Shown here: positions 26,198 through 35,967 of the stretch, one piece after another
How the letters are laid out: the number at the start of each line of letters is the position of its first letter
Position numbering within the stretch: position 1 is the stretch's first letter
Assembly: GCA_026014725.1 (NCBI GenBank)
Contig: JAOZHV010000026.1
Span: 62,001 to 126,000 of the forward strand
Reading direction: 5' to 3'
DNA length: 64,000 nucleotides
Source: Candidatus Bathyarchaeota archaeon
Lineage (GTDB): Archaea; Thermoproteota; Bathyarchaeia; Bathyarchaeales; Bathycorpusculaceae
Position numbers and translations under genes: made by a program
The notes under the pieces: model-generated
The model's database searches: none
Told to the model about the DNA's origin: nothing
The model's input: the letters and a program-made list of their open reading frames with translations, nothing else

Positions 26198-27073
26198 TTG
26201 AGAATTAAGCGGTATCTGAAGAATGCTACACGAAGACTTTTAATTATATTTTTTCGTTCGATTGGAAAGTTAACACGACATTATTACAAAGAAGATTACG
26301 TCAGAGTTTATCCAGATGGACTCTCATTTGATAATAATGGAAATAAAATTAAATCGACAAGAAATGACATTAATAATTTCTTAAATCATTGCAAGTTCTA
26401 CAAATTTGCCGCTCAATTCGTTAATAATAAAGTGGTTGTCGACGTAGGTTGTGGTAGCGGCTATGGTTGTAAAATACTGAAACAAAGCGGCGCAAAGTTT
26501 GTTTATGGATTAGACCCTTCTGAGCATGCTCTGAAATTTGCCAAATCGGTTTACGGCGAGTTTGCTGATTTCAGAATTCAGGAAATTACAAACATAAAAG
26601 ACTTTCCGAATGGTTTTTTTGATGTTTCTATTTCAAATGAGGTTCTTGAACACATTAAAGAATATGGTATGGAAGAACAAGCAATATGTGAATTGAAAAG
26701 AATTACGCGTAAGGACGGTTTGATGATTATCGGTACACCAAACAATGAGATGCTTAATTCTCACGGTTTTTCTTTTGAAGAGATTAACGTGTTGTTTAAA
26801 AAACACTTTTCTCAATTTTGTATCTTTGAAAACGCTCTCGTCCCTTTCGGTAATGCTAAATCTTTGTGGGAATATAGGTTGTCTAAAGGAAAAACAGGTG
26901 TGATAGTCTCTGAAAATATTTCATTAGCAGAAACTGTTTTACCCGAAGGTGTAAACCCTGAAATCAAGAAAGGCATTGATGTGGGATTGTTGCGTTTTGC
27001 CTCTTACTGTATTGATACGACGCTTCTTCACAATACTCATTCATGGGTTATACTCGCTATAAACTCAGAATAG
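26198..27073 (+). CDS. Class I SAM-dependent methyltransferase
   Basis: Intact SAM motif VVDVGCGSGYGCKIL near residue 83, then GLDPSEHALKFAK and SNEVLEHIKEYG, as in Methyltransf_11/UbiE-like enzymes. The 291 residues have a basic N-terminus (RIKRYLKNATRRLL) that may associate with the membrane. TTG 26198 has GGAGG nine bases upstream. The upstream 136-bp gap is AT-rich with no other feature. Probably methylates a sugar or lipid intermediate. Confidence 0.82.
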   Translation: MRIKRYLKNATRRLLIIFFRSIGKLTRHYYKEDYVRVYPDGLSFDNNGNKIKSTRNDINNFLNHCKFYKFAAQFVNNKVVVDVGCGSGYGCKILKQSGAKFVYGLDPSEHALKFAKSVYGEFADFRIQEITNIKDFPNGFFDVSISNEVLEHIKEYGMEEQAICELKRITRKDGLMIIGTPNNEMLNSHGFSFEEINVLFKKHFSQFCIFENALVPFGNAKSLWEYRLSKGKTGVIVSENISLAETVLPEGVNPEIKKGIDVGLLRFASYCIDTTLLHNTHSWVILAINSE

Positions 27074-27197
27074 GTTTAAATGTAAGAACTAATCACTCAT
27101 TCCTGATTTAGTGTTCATATGTTGTCAGTAATGATGGTCTAATATTTATTATTCTATTTCAGAATTTTTAAAAAACTATAATTTCAAGCTTCAACAG

Positions 27198-28253
27198 GTG
27201 CTAAAAAGCTTGCCTCAAGTTTCCGTTATTGTGGTTAACTACAATTGTCATACAACCTTAAAAGCTTGTATCCACAGTATTCTTCTCTCCAAAAATGTCG
27301 GAGAATTAGTATTAGTTGATAATGCTTCTACTGATCGTAGTCTTGAACTGATACAAGATTACACAACTGATGAGCGCTTGAAGATTATTCCTTTGAAAAG
27401 CAATATTGGCTTGGCTGGGGCAAGAAATCTAGCAGTAACTAAAACAAATTGTGAATACCTCGCCTTTACTGACGCCGACTCTATTGTAGATCCTGATTGG
27501 TTAGGGACACCATGTTCACTTCTTGAAAACTACCAAACGATTGGCGCCGTTCAGTGCAAAATGTTGAGTATAAAAACTCCGAATCTGCTTTCAATCGCTG
27601 GGACTTTGGTGAATGGCATAAGCTGGTTTAAATCGCCTGAAAAAAAGCTCAATTTCGAATTAATTTTGTTCCCTGTTGGTGCATGTATAATTACCCGCCG
27701 AGATATTTGGGATATTGTTTCAGGTTTTGACTCTGCGTTTTTCGTAGGACATGATGATATAGATTTTGGAATTAGACTATGGTTAAGAGGTTATGCTGTT
27801 GTATGTACTTCAGAAGGAATAGTTTACCATGATGGAGGTAATCTCAGATCCAGCAAGGGTGTTGCTCCAATTTTTCATTTCTACGGTGGAAGAAACATGT
27901 TGTCCATTTGGGCAAAAGACCTAGAAGGAAGGACACTGGTAAAGCATGTTTTACCTTTCTCATTTTTTTATCCATTTCAAGCCTTTTTACATGGTGGTGG
28001 AATTACGGGAATTATTGGAGTGATTTCTTTTTTGAGAACGTTGCCATCGATTTTAACTAAACGGCAAAAAATCCAAGCTCATCGAAAAATTTCCGATAAT
28101 GTACTGGTTCCAATGTTGCGCGATGCCAACTTTTTACCTGTTCAAGAATTTACTGATGATTTTAGGACTGTGTTAAAGTTTATTCTTCGCAAAACTCGAT
28201 CTATCAAAAAACTAAAAACCTTGTCATTGAAAAACGTTTTAATCTGTAAGTGA
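27198..28253 (+). CDS. Family 2 glycosyltransferase, rhamnosyltransferase-like
   Basis: GT-A enzyme of 351 residues. Visible parts are VSVIVVNYNCHTTLKACI, LVLVDNASTDRSL, the metal motif AFTDADSIVDPDW and GHDDIDFGIRLWLRGY, which is the acceptor-side acidic motif of rhamnosyl or related transferases. A hydrophobic region at about residues 255-285 probably touches the membrane. GTG 27198 is used in the frame; TTG 27210 with AGGTG ten bases upstream is an alternative start. Confidence 0.87.
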   Translation: MLKSLPQVSVIVVNYNCHTTLKACIHSILLSKNVGELVLVDNASTDRSLELIQDYTTDERLKIIPLKSNIGLAGARNLAVTKTNCEYLAFTDADSIVDPDWLGTPCSLLENYQTIGAVQCKMLSIKTPNLLSIAGTLVNGISWFKSPEKKLNFELILFPVGACIITRRDIWDIVSGFDSAFFVGHDDIDFGIRLWLRGYAVVCTSEGIVYHDGGNLRSSKGVAPIFHFYGGRNMLSIWAKDLEGRTLVKHVLPFSFFYPFQAFLHGGGITGIIGVISFLRTLPSILTKRQKIQAHRKISDNVLVPMLRDANFLPVQEFTDDFRTVLKFILRKTRSIKKLKTLSLKNVLICK

Positions 28254-28260
28254 TAATATA

Positions 28261-29439
28261 TTGGTCTCTTTGTTATTTCTGGGTCAACTAACTATACAAG
28301 CCAATGCTTTACTGCCTTATTTATCTAGACATGGTTATCAAGTTACCGCAATTAACACTTCAAAATGGGCATCTCCTGAAAAAATTGCCGACAGTAATAT
28401 TTCTGTATTTAACTTATACAGCAACAGTATAGGTAAAATTCTTTTAGGTAAACCTGAAAGTTATAGAAAAATAGCTTTTTATAAATTTGTTAAGAATCTA
28501 AATCTTAAAAATGATTTATCTGGTAGTTTTGTTAACGCCGCAAAGGCAGATCTTGTCTATGCAAGTTGGGGGTCTCTTAGTCTTCCTGAGGTTGGATTAC
28601 TGCAAAGATATCAGACTCCAATAGTGTACGAATTTCTAACATACCCCACAGTTAGGACTGGTTGGGCTGAGAAAACTGAGAATTTTTTCAGCAGGCACAT
28701 AATAAATAGTCTAGATGGGCGAATTTTTTCTACTAAAAGAATGGCTGCCTACTTCAGCAATAAATTCGGTTTAAATAATGGTAAAAACTTGGTTTTCATG
28801 GAATGCTATCCTAAAAAATACTATTATCAAAAGAGATTACCACTTCTCTCAGAGATTGATGGTCAACCGCATATAGTTTTTATAGGAATGGATGTTGACG
28901 ATATCCTGCCCGAAATTGAAAGGGTTTCTAAAAATAAAATTCATGTTCATTTTTGCGATCTAAAACAAGCTGGTTGGCCTCAAGGCAAATCAGAAAGGGC
29001 GTATAACTCTTCTCTTTATGTAAATGGTTCTTTAAACAAAAATTACGTTCATACTTTTAACAGATTTTCCAATGACGAAATATCGGATGGAACTTTTGCA
29101 ACTTTCTTAACACAATTTGATGCCTGCTTAGTTACATACGATTTTTGGCGTGGTTCCAGCTTAAACAGATTCTCTAATAGTATACCCAGCCGTTTTTCGA
29201 TTGCGCTCCTTGCCGGAATTCCAATTATTATCCCAGGCGGCTACTTGAAAGGATGCGAGGATATAATAAAAGAACATAGAATAGGTTTTACATATAGAAA
29301 TTACTCTGATTTAAAAAACAAATTATTTAATAGAAACTTGTTAAGTGAATATCAAATCAACGCTATTAACAATCGCAGTGTGTTCTCACTTGAAAATAAT
29401 TTTAGCCAATTGGATAATTTTTTAAAGAACTTAATTTAA
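28261..29439 (+). CDS. Putative GT-B-fold glycosyltransferase
   Basis: A 392-residue protein with the two-lobe layout of GT-B enzymes: N-terminal LLFLGQLTIQANALLPYLSR, a middle linker with ADLVYASWGSLSLPEVGLLQ, and a C-terminal lobe with HIVFIGMDVDDILPEIERVS and LLAGIPIIIPGG. Family motifs are weaker than in the neighbours, so it may belong to a poorly described group. The TTG start has GTGAT six bases upstream and lies seven bases after the previous stop. Context makes a glycan role likely. Confidence 0.65.
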   Translation: MVSLLFLGQLTIQANALLPYLSRHGYQVTAINTSKWASPEKIADSNISVFNLYSNSIGKILLGKPESYRKIAFYKFVKNLNLKNDLSGSFVNAAKADLVYASWGSLSLPEVGLLQRYQTPIVYEFLTYPTVRTGWAEKTENFFSRHIINSLDGRIFSTKRMAAYFSNKFGLNNGKNLVFMECYPKKYYYQKRLPLLSEIDGQPHIVFIGMDVDDILPEIERVSKNKIHVHFCDLKQAGWPQGKSERAYNSSLYVNGSLNKNYVHTFNRFSNDEISDGTFATFLTQFDACLVTYDFWRGSSLNRFSNSIPSRFSIALLAGIPIIIPGGYLKGCEDIIKEHRIGFTYRNYSDLKNKLFNRNLLSEYQINAINNRSVFSLENNFSQLDNFLKNLI

Positions 29440-29447
29440 CTGATTCC

Positions 29448-30485
29448 TTGGTATATAACTGTATATGGATAACAAAAGTTCTTGCTTTAATGAGTGAAAT
29501 ATTTTTACAATTAATGGAATGTGTAGAGATGGTACTGCCACAGCATAGACCTAGAGTAACTATAGGGTTGCCAGTTTTCAATGGGGGAAAATACCTTAGG
29601 TTCGCTTTAGATTCTATTCTTTCCCAGACTTACGGGGATTTTGAACTTATTATTTCAGATAATGCTTCGACTGATGAAACTCAATTGATATGCCAAGAAT
29701 ACCAATTAAGAGATCATAGAATCCGTTATTTTCGAAATAAAAAAAATCTGGGGATAGCCAAAAATCATAACTTAGTTTTTCAGTTATCATTGGGAGAATA
29801 TTTCAAATGGGCATCACATGACGATGTTTTATCTCCAACCTTTATTGAGGAATGCGTCAGAGCATTAGATAAAGATCAATCTATGGTTTTATGTCATTCT
29901 AAAACTGGTCGTATTGATACGACTGGTAAATTAATTGGTTTATACGAATTAGGTGTTCACTTTACAACAAAAAAGAGTAATGATTTTTCTGACATTATTA
30001 GCATGAGAAATTATGCTTGGCTTCTGATCCTTGGATTAATTCGGTCGTCCGCTCTTAAACAAACAAATCTCCTTGGGAGTTATATAAGTGCAGATAGGAA
30101 TCTTCTTGCAGAACTTCGTCTTCGTGGATCTTTTAATATTATTCCAAAGATACTTTTCTTTAGACGAGAGCATCCTCAAGCTTACACTAACAAATCTCAT
30201 AAAAGCCTTCAAGAAAAACAAAACTGTTGGTTGGAAGACAAAGGATCAAAGATAGTTTTCCCTTATATGAAAGTTTTTACTGAATATTTCAAAAGTGTTA
30301 AACGATCACCCATGAAATGGTCTGAGAAACAAACATGTTATGTCAAAATAATTAAATGGTTGATAAGAGAGGGCTGGGTTCTAGTAACGATGGATATAGG
30401 TTTAAACCTTATAACCAATCAACATATATTAAGAATCTTAGCCCCTGTAAGCCAAAAATTCATCCAAAAAGCAGGTATCAAATAA
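29448..30485 (+). CDS. Family 2 glycosyltransferase
   Basis: GT-A enzyme with RVTIGLPVFNGGKYLRFALD, FELIISDNASTDET, FKWASHDDVLSPTFIE (metal motif HDD) and later a basic helical tail. This is the common EpsE/WcaA-like group. The frame begins at TTG 29448 only eight bases after the previous stop. The domain itself starts near ATG 29529, so the first 27 residues may not be translated. Predicted to act in the cytoplasm on the growing glycan. Confidence 0.85.
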   Translation: MVYNCIWITKVLALMSEIFLQLMECVEMVLPQHRPRVTIGLPVFNGGKYLRFALDSILSQTYGDFELIISDNASTDETQLICQEYQLRDHRIRYFRNKKNLGIAKNHNLVFQLSLGEYFKWASHDDVLSPTFIEECVRALDKDQSMVLCHSKTGRIDTTGKLIGLYELGVHFTTKKSNDFSDIISMRNYAWLLILGLIRSSALKQTNLLGSYISADRNLLAELRLRGSFNIIPKILFFRREHPQAYTNKSHKSLQEKQNCWLEDKGSKIVFPYMKVFTEYFKSVKRSPMKWSEKQTCYVKIIKWLIREGWVLVTMDIGLNLITNQHILRILAPVSQKFIQKAGIK

Positions 30486-30531
30486 CTCCTTAAATTTCGG
30501 TTCAAAAATAATATAAAAAAGTGATTATAAA

Positions 30532-31590
30532 ATGCTTGTCTTGGTTGCTGGAAACAAAGGATATGTCGGTATGGTAATGGTGCCGCTTCTAAAATCGGCA
30601 GGGCTCGACGTTTTAGGAGTTGATAGCGGTCTCTTCGAGGGATGCATTTTCGGTAAAGAAACAGATCAAGCTATCCTTAGCGATGTCAAACAAATGACAA
30701 AAGATATTCGTGATGTTACTTTATCCGATTTGAAAGGAGTTGATGCTATTGTGAATCTCGCCGCCCTTTCAAATGACCCTCTTAGTAACCTAAATCCTGA
30801 ATTGACTTATCAGATTAATCATCAAGCTTCTGTTAGGTTGGCTCGGCTTGCTAAGCAAGCTGGGGTTTCACGCTTTGTGTTTGCTTCATCTTGCAGTATT
30901 TATGGTGCTGCTGGCTCTGATATTGTAACCGAAGAATCCGAGCTTAACCCTGTAACTCCTTATGGCGTCTCTAAAATGCTCTCGGAGCAAGATATTTCAA
31001 AGTTGGCTGATTCTACTTTTAGCCCTACTTTTCTTCGTTCAGCAACAGCTTACGGTTTGTCCCCAATGTTACGTTTTGATCTAGTTCTTAACAATCTTGT
31101 TGCGTGGGCTTACACAACAGGTTCTGTAATGCTGAAGAGCGATGGAATGGCATGGCGCCCAATAATCCATTGTGAAGATATGTCACGCGCGTTTATAGCA
31201 ACTCTTGAAGCGTCACGTGATTTAATTCATAATCAAGCCTTTAATGTTGGGATAACAGCTGAGAATTTTAGGGTTAGAGAACTTGCAGAAATAGTGAAGG
31301 ATACCGTGCCTGGCTCCAAAGTTGAATTTGCTAATAGCGCTGAGCCTGATAAGCGCTCTTATCGTGTTGATTTTAGTAAAATCTCTCAAACTTTGAAGGG
31401 CTTCAAACCTAAATGGAATGCACGCTTAGGTGCAAAACAGCTTTATGAGGCTTATAAAAAAGTCGGCATAACTCTTGAAGAATTCGAGGGTCCACGATAT
31501 CGACGTATAACGCATCTTGAGAACAGTATAAAGTCTGGGCTTCTTGATCATACACTGCGTAGAACGGATTTGAATAGTGCTGGACTGTGA
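30532..31590 (+). CDS. NAD-dependent sugar-nucleotide epimerase/dehydratase
   Basis: Extended SDR of 352 residues. The Rossmann loop is GNKGYVG, the serine part of the active site is FASSCSIYG, and the catalytic pair lies in [12 protein letters not shown] (Y-x3-K). [19 protein letters not shown] is typical of nucleotide-sugar epimerase and dehydratase enzymes in deoxysugar clusters. With the cytidylyltransferase at 34430 and the C-methyltransferases it could supply a 4-keto sugar intermediate. Whether it dehydrates or epimerises cannot be read from sequence. Its 3' end overlaps the next gene by 14 bases. Confidence 0.85.
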   Translation: MLVLVAGNKGYVGMVMVPLLKSAGLDVLGVDSGLFEGCIFGKETDQAILSDVKQMTKDIRDVTLSDLKGVDAIVNLAALSNDPLSNLNPELTYQINHQASVRLARLAKQAGVSRFVFASSCSIYGAAGSDIVTEESELNPVTPYGVSKMLSEQDISKLADSTFSPTFLRSATAYGLSPMLRFDLVLNNLVAWAYTTGSVMLKSDGMAWRPIIHCEDMSRAFIATLEASRDLIHNQAFNVGITAENFRVRELAEIVKDTVPGSKVEFANSAEPDKRSYRVDFSKISQTLKGFKPKWNARLGAKQLYEAYKKVGITLEEFEGPRYRRITHLENSIKSGLLDHTLRRTDLNSAGL

Positions 31591-32950
31591 TTCATTGAAA
31601 TTTGACTTCTTAAATTTTTTAAAATGTCCTTTTTGTGGTTCCCGTTTCGAGATTGAGGAAGCCGTTACTGAGGTAGAAAGCGAACTGATAAATGGGTGTG
31701 TAAAATGTGATTGCAATAAATTTCCTATTCTTGAGGGTATTTTGCTTATTAAAGAGTTTTCATTGGATGATTGCATTAAACTTATCAAAGAACGAAGAAT
31801 AAATGAAGCAACAGTACGATATATATGGTCTGAACGATTTATTATCGGTAATTATCTGAAAAGATTAGATAAACTCTCGCTTCGATTCCCCCCTCAATCA
31901 CTCGTTTCTTTTGGAAAGGCGCTTTCAAGTTTAGCCGAGAAGTTTTCAGAGGGTCGCTTGAAAAAGAAATATGAACGTTTTTCAAAGCAGCAAATTTCTT
32001 TCATTGATCTTTTGGAGACCGAGACGAAAAAAGGTGATTTATACCCTGCTTATATGAAACATCGTTTCTCAACTGAAACATTTTGGTCTCTCTATCCTTT
32101 TCTACCATTACTTAAGAGAAAGAATGAAAAAGTTTTAGATATTGCATGCGGTGGTGGACACGCTTCGTTCGTGTTGTCTAATTATATTAATCTTCAACAA
32201 TTATGTTCGGTCGATATCTCTTTTAAACATCTATTTTATGCAAAAAAATATTTCGCCCCAAAAGCGCAGTTTATTTGTCTTGATGCTGGTTTGCCTCTTC
32301 CGTTTGATAATGGAATATTTAATTCAATATTAATGTCGGATGCGTTTGGGTATGTCGATTCACGGGTTTCATTAGCCCGAGAGATGAAACGTTGTCTGGT
32401 GCCCGAAGGGCTTCTTCTGCTGTTGCATGTACATAATTCTCTCACTTTTAATTTAGGACAGGGACATCCATTAACTCCAAAATCGTGTTTGCGACTTTTC
32501 AATGATGTAGGAATTAAAGTCAAAGTTATGCCGGAAAGAAAAATAATACATGACTTTATAATAAAAAATAAACTTGACCTCTTGGAAGACTATACCGAAG
32601 ATGAACTTAATTCTTCTAACGGATTAATTCTTATGGCAACCGATGATGGATCGCTTTTTAAGGTCCATGATAATGTTGATAAAGATTTCTTGAGCATTAA
32701 AAGCAACCTGATCATAAATCCAATTTATCGTGTAGAAAAGAAAGATGACAAATTCTTGTTGGAACGCCCGGTCTCAGCATGCTGTTTAGGTGATCATTAT
32801 CCATTTTCTGAAGAATATTTGCCAAAAAAGATTGAACTCGACGGAATATGCGTAAAAGACAATAGACAGCTATGTTCTTTTGATGCCCAGAAAGTTGAGG
32901 AGTTAATGAAAAAATTCATATTACTTAATGTCCCAGAAAATTATGTGTAA
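31577..32950 (+). CDS. SAM-dependent methyltransferase with Trm112-like zinc N-terminus
   Basis: A 457-residue protein. Residues 17-58 form a small zinc-binding domain ([14 protein letters not shown], then [19 protein letters not shown]) like those that precede class I methyltransferases. The SAM site is [15 protein letters not shown], followed by [17 protein letters not shown] and [15 protein letters not shown]-terminal part of about 130 residues is unassigned. The GTG start lies inside the end of the epimerase gene, so the two are coupled. TTG 31595 is an alternative start. Confidence 0.82.
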   Translation: MLDCDSLKFDFLNFLKCPFCGSRFEIEEAVTEVESELINGCVKCDCNKFPILEGILLIKEFSLDDCIKLIKERRINEATVRYIWSERFIIGNYLKRLDKLSLRFPPQSLVSFGKALSSLAEKFSEGRLKKKYERFSKQQISFIDLLETETKKGDLYPAYMKHRFSTETFWSLYPFLPLLKRKNEKVLDIACGGGHASFVLSNYINLQQLCSVDISFKHLFYAKKYFAPKAQFICLDAGLPLPFDNGIFNSILMSDAFGYVDSRVSLAREMKRCLVPEGLLLLLHVHNSLTFNLGQGHPLTPKSCLRLFNDVGIKVKVMPERKIIHDFIIKNKLDLLEDYTEDELNSSNGLILMATDDGSLFKVHDNVDKDFLSIKSNLIINPIYRVEKKDDKFLLERPVSACCLGDHYPFSEEYLPKKIELDGICVKDNRQLCSFDAQKVEELMKKFILLNVPENYV

Positions 32951-33148
32951 ATTGAAGAGGATGACCATTTTTTTTTTTAAAAAAAATCAAATGTAATACA
33001 TTTTCAGTACATATGGCTCTCTCTTAAAAAGGGGCATTTAAGGGATAGTTCCATATCACTTACCTTGAACGCAACCTTAATCTTCAGAGGATGAATTACC
33101 TAATTAAATTAACGATCAATTACACAGATAGCGTTTGGAGGGGAAAGT
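32951..33148. other. Intergenic gap with T/A-run inverted repeat and SD
   Basis: This 198-bp gap begins with a run of T followed at once by a run of A (about 32968-32986), which can fold on itself and may end transcription. The middle holds AT-rich DNA with possible TATA sequences (AATTAAATTAAC near 33105). It ends in the strong SD GGAGGGG at 33137-33143 used by the next gene. I see no ORF or RNA gene here. Confidence 0.4.
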
Positions 33149-34393
33149 ATCAAAAAAATTGGTTCGCCTGCTTGTAGGTTCTGTGGAGCTCCATTAAAAC
33201 ATACATTTGTCGATTTGGGGATGCAACCCCTCTGCGAAAGCTATGTAAAAGCAGAGCAACTAAATCATATGGAACCTTTCTATCCGTTGCATGTAAGAGT
33301 TTGCGATCAATGTTTTTTAGTCCAACTGGAAGAATATGTTTCTCCCAAAGAAATTTTTTGTGAGTATGCGTATTTTTCATCCTACTCAGAAGCATGGTTA
33401 AATCATGCCCAAGCTTACGTTGATATGATTGTTAAAAGGTTGTCTCTTAATAAAGATAGCCTTGTTGTCGAGGTTGCTAGCAACGATGGTTATCTTCTTC
33501 AATATTTTGCAAAGTATGGTGTCCCCGTCTTAGGGATTGAACCAGCGGCAAACGTAGCTGAAGTAGCAATAAAGAAAGGTATTCCTACAGTTGTTGATTT
33601 CTTCAATTTAGAAATCGCTAATGCTCTTTTTAAGAAAGGTCAAAGTGCCGATTTGATTATCGGAAATAATGTTCTTGCTCAAGTAACGGACCTCAACGGA
33701 TTCGTAGAGAGCATGAAGGTATTGCTCAAATCGTCGGGTGTGATAACCATGGAGTTTCCTCACTTAATGAATCTTGTTGCGGAAAATCAATTTGACACTA
33801 TTTATCACGAACATTTTTCATATTTTTCATTGCTAACGGTCGAAAAAATTTTTGCTGCGCATGGTTTAACTATATTTGATGTAGACAGGCTAAGCACACA
33901 TGGAGGCTCTTTGCGTATTTATGCTTGCCATAGCGAAGATTCTTCAAAGCCTGTTAAGAAATCGGTATTGGATTTAAGAGAAACAGAGCAACAGCAAGGT
34001 TACGATAGTTTGGATATTTATTTTACGTTTTCTGAAAGAGTGAGGGCAACGAAGAGGAATCTTTTAGATTTTCTAATTAGATTAAAGCGTGAGAAAAAGA
34101 CAATTGCCGGTTATGGTGCACCAGGTAAAGGTAATACCCTTCTTAATTATTGCGGAATTCGTTCAGATTTTTTGGATTATACTGTTGACCGGAACCCTTA
34201 CAAACAAGGTAAGTTCTTGCCAGGAACCCATATCCCAATTTACAGTCCTGAAAAGATCGCTAAGACAAAACCTGATTACATCTTTATTTTACCTTGGAAT
34301 ATTAAAGATGAAATAATTAACCAGTTAGCTTATGTTAAGGCGTGGGGTGCTAAATTTATAGTTCCCATTCCAGAAGTCAAAGTTTATGAGTAG
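33149..34393 (+). CDS. Sugar C-methyltransferase, TylCIII-like
   Basis: This family methylates a carbon of 4-keto nucleotide sugars to make branched deoxysugars. The N-terminal zinc domain is CRFCGAPLKHTF with VCDQC further on. The SAM part is VVEVASNDGYLLQYF. The family active-site block is TIYHEHFSYFS, and the C-terminal domain has GYGAPGKGNTLLNY and KQGKFLPGTHIPI. The first ATG-type codon (TTG or ATG near 33212) falls after the zinc Cys pair, so it cannot be the true start. No ATG/GTG/TTG occurs back to the stop at 33110. ATC 33149 lies seven bases after GGAGG and is the likely start. About 414 residues, the normal family length. Confidence 0.87.
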   Translation: MKKIGSPACRFCGAPLKHTFVDLGMQPLCESYVKAEQLNHMEPFYPLHVRVCDQCFLVQLEEYVSPKEIFCEYAYFSSYSEAWLNHAQAYVDMIVKRLSLNKDSLVVEVASNDGYLLQYFAKYGVPVLGIEPAANVAEVAIKKGIPTVVDFFNLEIANALFKKGQSADLIIGNNVLAQVTDLNGFVESMKVLLKSSGVITMEFPHLMNLVAENQFDTIYHEHFSYFSLLTVEKIFAAHGLTIFDVDRLSTHGGSLRIYACHSEDSSKPVKKSVLDLRETEQQQGYDSLDIYFTFSERVRATKRNLLDFLIRLKREKKTIAGYGAPGKGNTLLNYCGIRSDFLDYTVDRNPYKQGKFLPGTHIPIYSPEKIAKTKPDYIFILPWNIKDEIINQLAYVKAWGAKFIVPIPEVKVYE

Positions 34394-34429
34394 TAACAAA
34401 CAAATATTACAAATTGAGAGGGTTGGTGG

Positions 34430-35218
34430 ATGAAAGTAGTTCTTTTTTGCGGTGGTTTGGGCATGCGTTTGCATCCAACCACAGAATTAGTTCCTAAACC
34501 TTTAGTTCCAGTTGGAGAGAAACCTATACTTTGGCATATGATGAAGTATTATTCTCACTTTGGTCATAATGATTTTATTCTTTGTTTAGGCTACAAAGGG
34601 GAGCGTATTAAACGATATTTTCTAGATTATGATGAATGCCTTTCCAGTGATTTTGTTCTATCAAATGGTGGTAGAGATCGCAAGTTAATTGAAAAGAATA
34701 CTGATAATTGGAGAATAACTTTTGTAGATACTGGTTTATATTCAAATATCGGTCAAAGATTAAAAGCGGTACAAAAACATCTTGATGGCCAGGATATGTT
34801 TCTAGCTAATTATAGCGATGGGTTAACTGATCTAAATCTACCAAAATACATAGAATATTTCATCAAAAAAAATAAAATAGGTTGCCTTTTAACAGTAAAG
34901 CCTTTTCATTCATATCATGCAATAACATCAAGAAAAAACGGTTTAGTTTCAAACATAACGCCTCTAGTAAGTTCTGATATACGAATAAACGGTGGATATT
35001 TTATTTTTAAAAATCAAATATTCGATTACATAGGCAACGGTGAGGATCTGGTTGATGAACCATTTAAACGACTCATAGCGAAAAAAGAACTTGTAGCATA
35101 TAATTATGATGGTTTTTGGGCAAATATGGATAATTATAAAGATAAACAGCAACTTGATGAGTGGGCTGGAAATGGTAATGCTAAATGGCAAGTATGGTTA
35201 ACAAAAAGCCAAGGTTAG
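34430..35218 (+). CDS. rfbF: Glucose-1-phosphate cytidylyltransferase-like protein
   Basis: Nucleotidyltransferase of 262 residues. The N-terminal CGGLGMRLHPTTELVPKPLV holds the nucleotide-binding Gly/Arg/Lys set. RfbF-like features are PILWHMMKYYSHFGHNDFIL, the metal-site region FLANYSDGLTDL, and GFWANMDNYKDKQQLDE near the end. It would make CDP-glucose, the entry to CDP-deoxysugars. A specificity change to another nucleotide cannot be ruled out. A strong SD (GAGAGGGTTGG) precedes ATG 34430. It follows the C-methyltransferase by 36 bp. Confidence 0.87.
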   Translation: MKVVLFCGGLGMRLHPTTELVPKPLVPVGEKPILWHMMKYYSHFGHNDFILCLGYKGERIKRYFLDYDECLSSDFVLSNGGRDRKLIEKNTDNWRITFVDTGLYSNIGQRLKAVQKHLDGQDMFLANYSDGLTDLNLPKYIEYFIKKNKIGCLLTVKPFHSYHAITSRKNGLVSNITPLVSSDIRINGGYFIFKNQIFDYIGNGEDLVDEPFKRLIAKKELVAYNYDGFWANMDNYKDKQQLDEWAGNGNAKWQVWLTKSQG

Positions 35219-35228
35219 GTAAAAGTGT

Positions 35229-35873
35229 TTGTTGACTATTAATTTTAATCTTCCAGAGAAACCAAAAATCCTTTGCTTAGGTGCCCATCCTGACGATATT
35301 GAAATCGGTTGTGGAGGTACTCTTCTTAGGTTAATCGAAGAAATACCTGATTCTGACTTTTACTGGGTTGTTTTTAGCGGCAATAAACAGAGACAAAAAG
35401 AGGCCAATGCAAGCGCAGAATGTTTATTGAAAGGTTTGTCAAAAAGAATTATTATAGGCAATTTTCGTGAGTCGTATTTTCCTTATATTGGTGCCTCAAT
35501 TAAAGATGATTTTGAGCTCCTCAAAAAGGAGCTTTCTCCTGATTTGATATTTACCCATTACCAGAAAGATGCACATCAAGATCACCGCTTGATATCTGAG
35601 CTTACTTGGAACACCTTTCGTAATCATTTAATTCTAGAGTATGAAGTTCCCAAGTATGAGGGTGATTTAAGAACCCCTAATCTGTATGTTCATCTTAATG
35701 AATCACAAGCAAGTCTGAAAATTAATCATATTCTCCAATTTTTTAAATCTCAAACTGAAAAAAATTGGTTTACTGCCGACTCGTTTAAGGCGCTTCTAAG
35801 AGTTCGTGGAATTGAATGTAATTCTCGCGGACAATATGCAGAAGGGTTCCATTGCCATAAGCTGGTCTTTTAA
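35229..35873 (+). CDS. PIG-L family deacetylase
   Basis: Zinc-dependent N-acetyl-sugar deacetylase family, 214 residues. The metal motif is LGAHPDDIEIGCGGTL near residue 17, and the third ligand region is HYQKDAHQDHRLISE. It would remove an acetyl group from an amino sugar in the glycan or its precursor. It starts eleven bases after the cytidylyltransferase, so the two are probably cotranscribed. A tandem TTG-TTG leaves the exact start open by one codon. Confidence 0.85.
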   Translation: MLTINFNLPEKPKILCLGAHPDDIEIGCGGTLLRLIEEIPDSDFYWVVFSGNKQRQKEANASAECLLKGLSKRIIIGNFRESYFPYIGASIKDDFELLKKELSPDLIFTHYQKDAHQDHRLISELTWNTFRNHLILEYEVPKYEGDLRTPNLYVHLNESQASLKINHILQFFKSQTEKNWFTADSFKALLRVRGIECNSRGQYAEGFHCHKLVF

Positions 35874-35967
35874 TCATTTATCGGAGTCCAATTTTAAAGC
35901 GTACTAAGTAGTTAAGCCACTGTTTGATAACACTTTTCCTTTAAACAAAAAATGTTGTATTAGGTGA

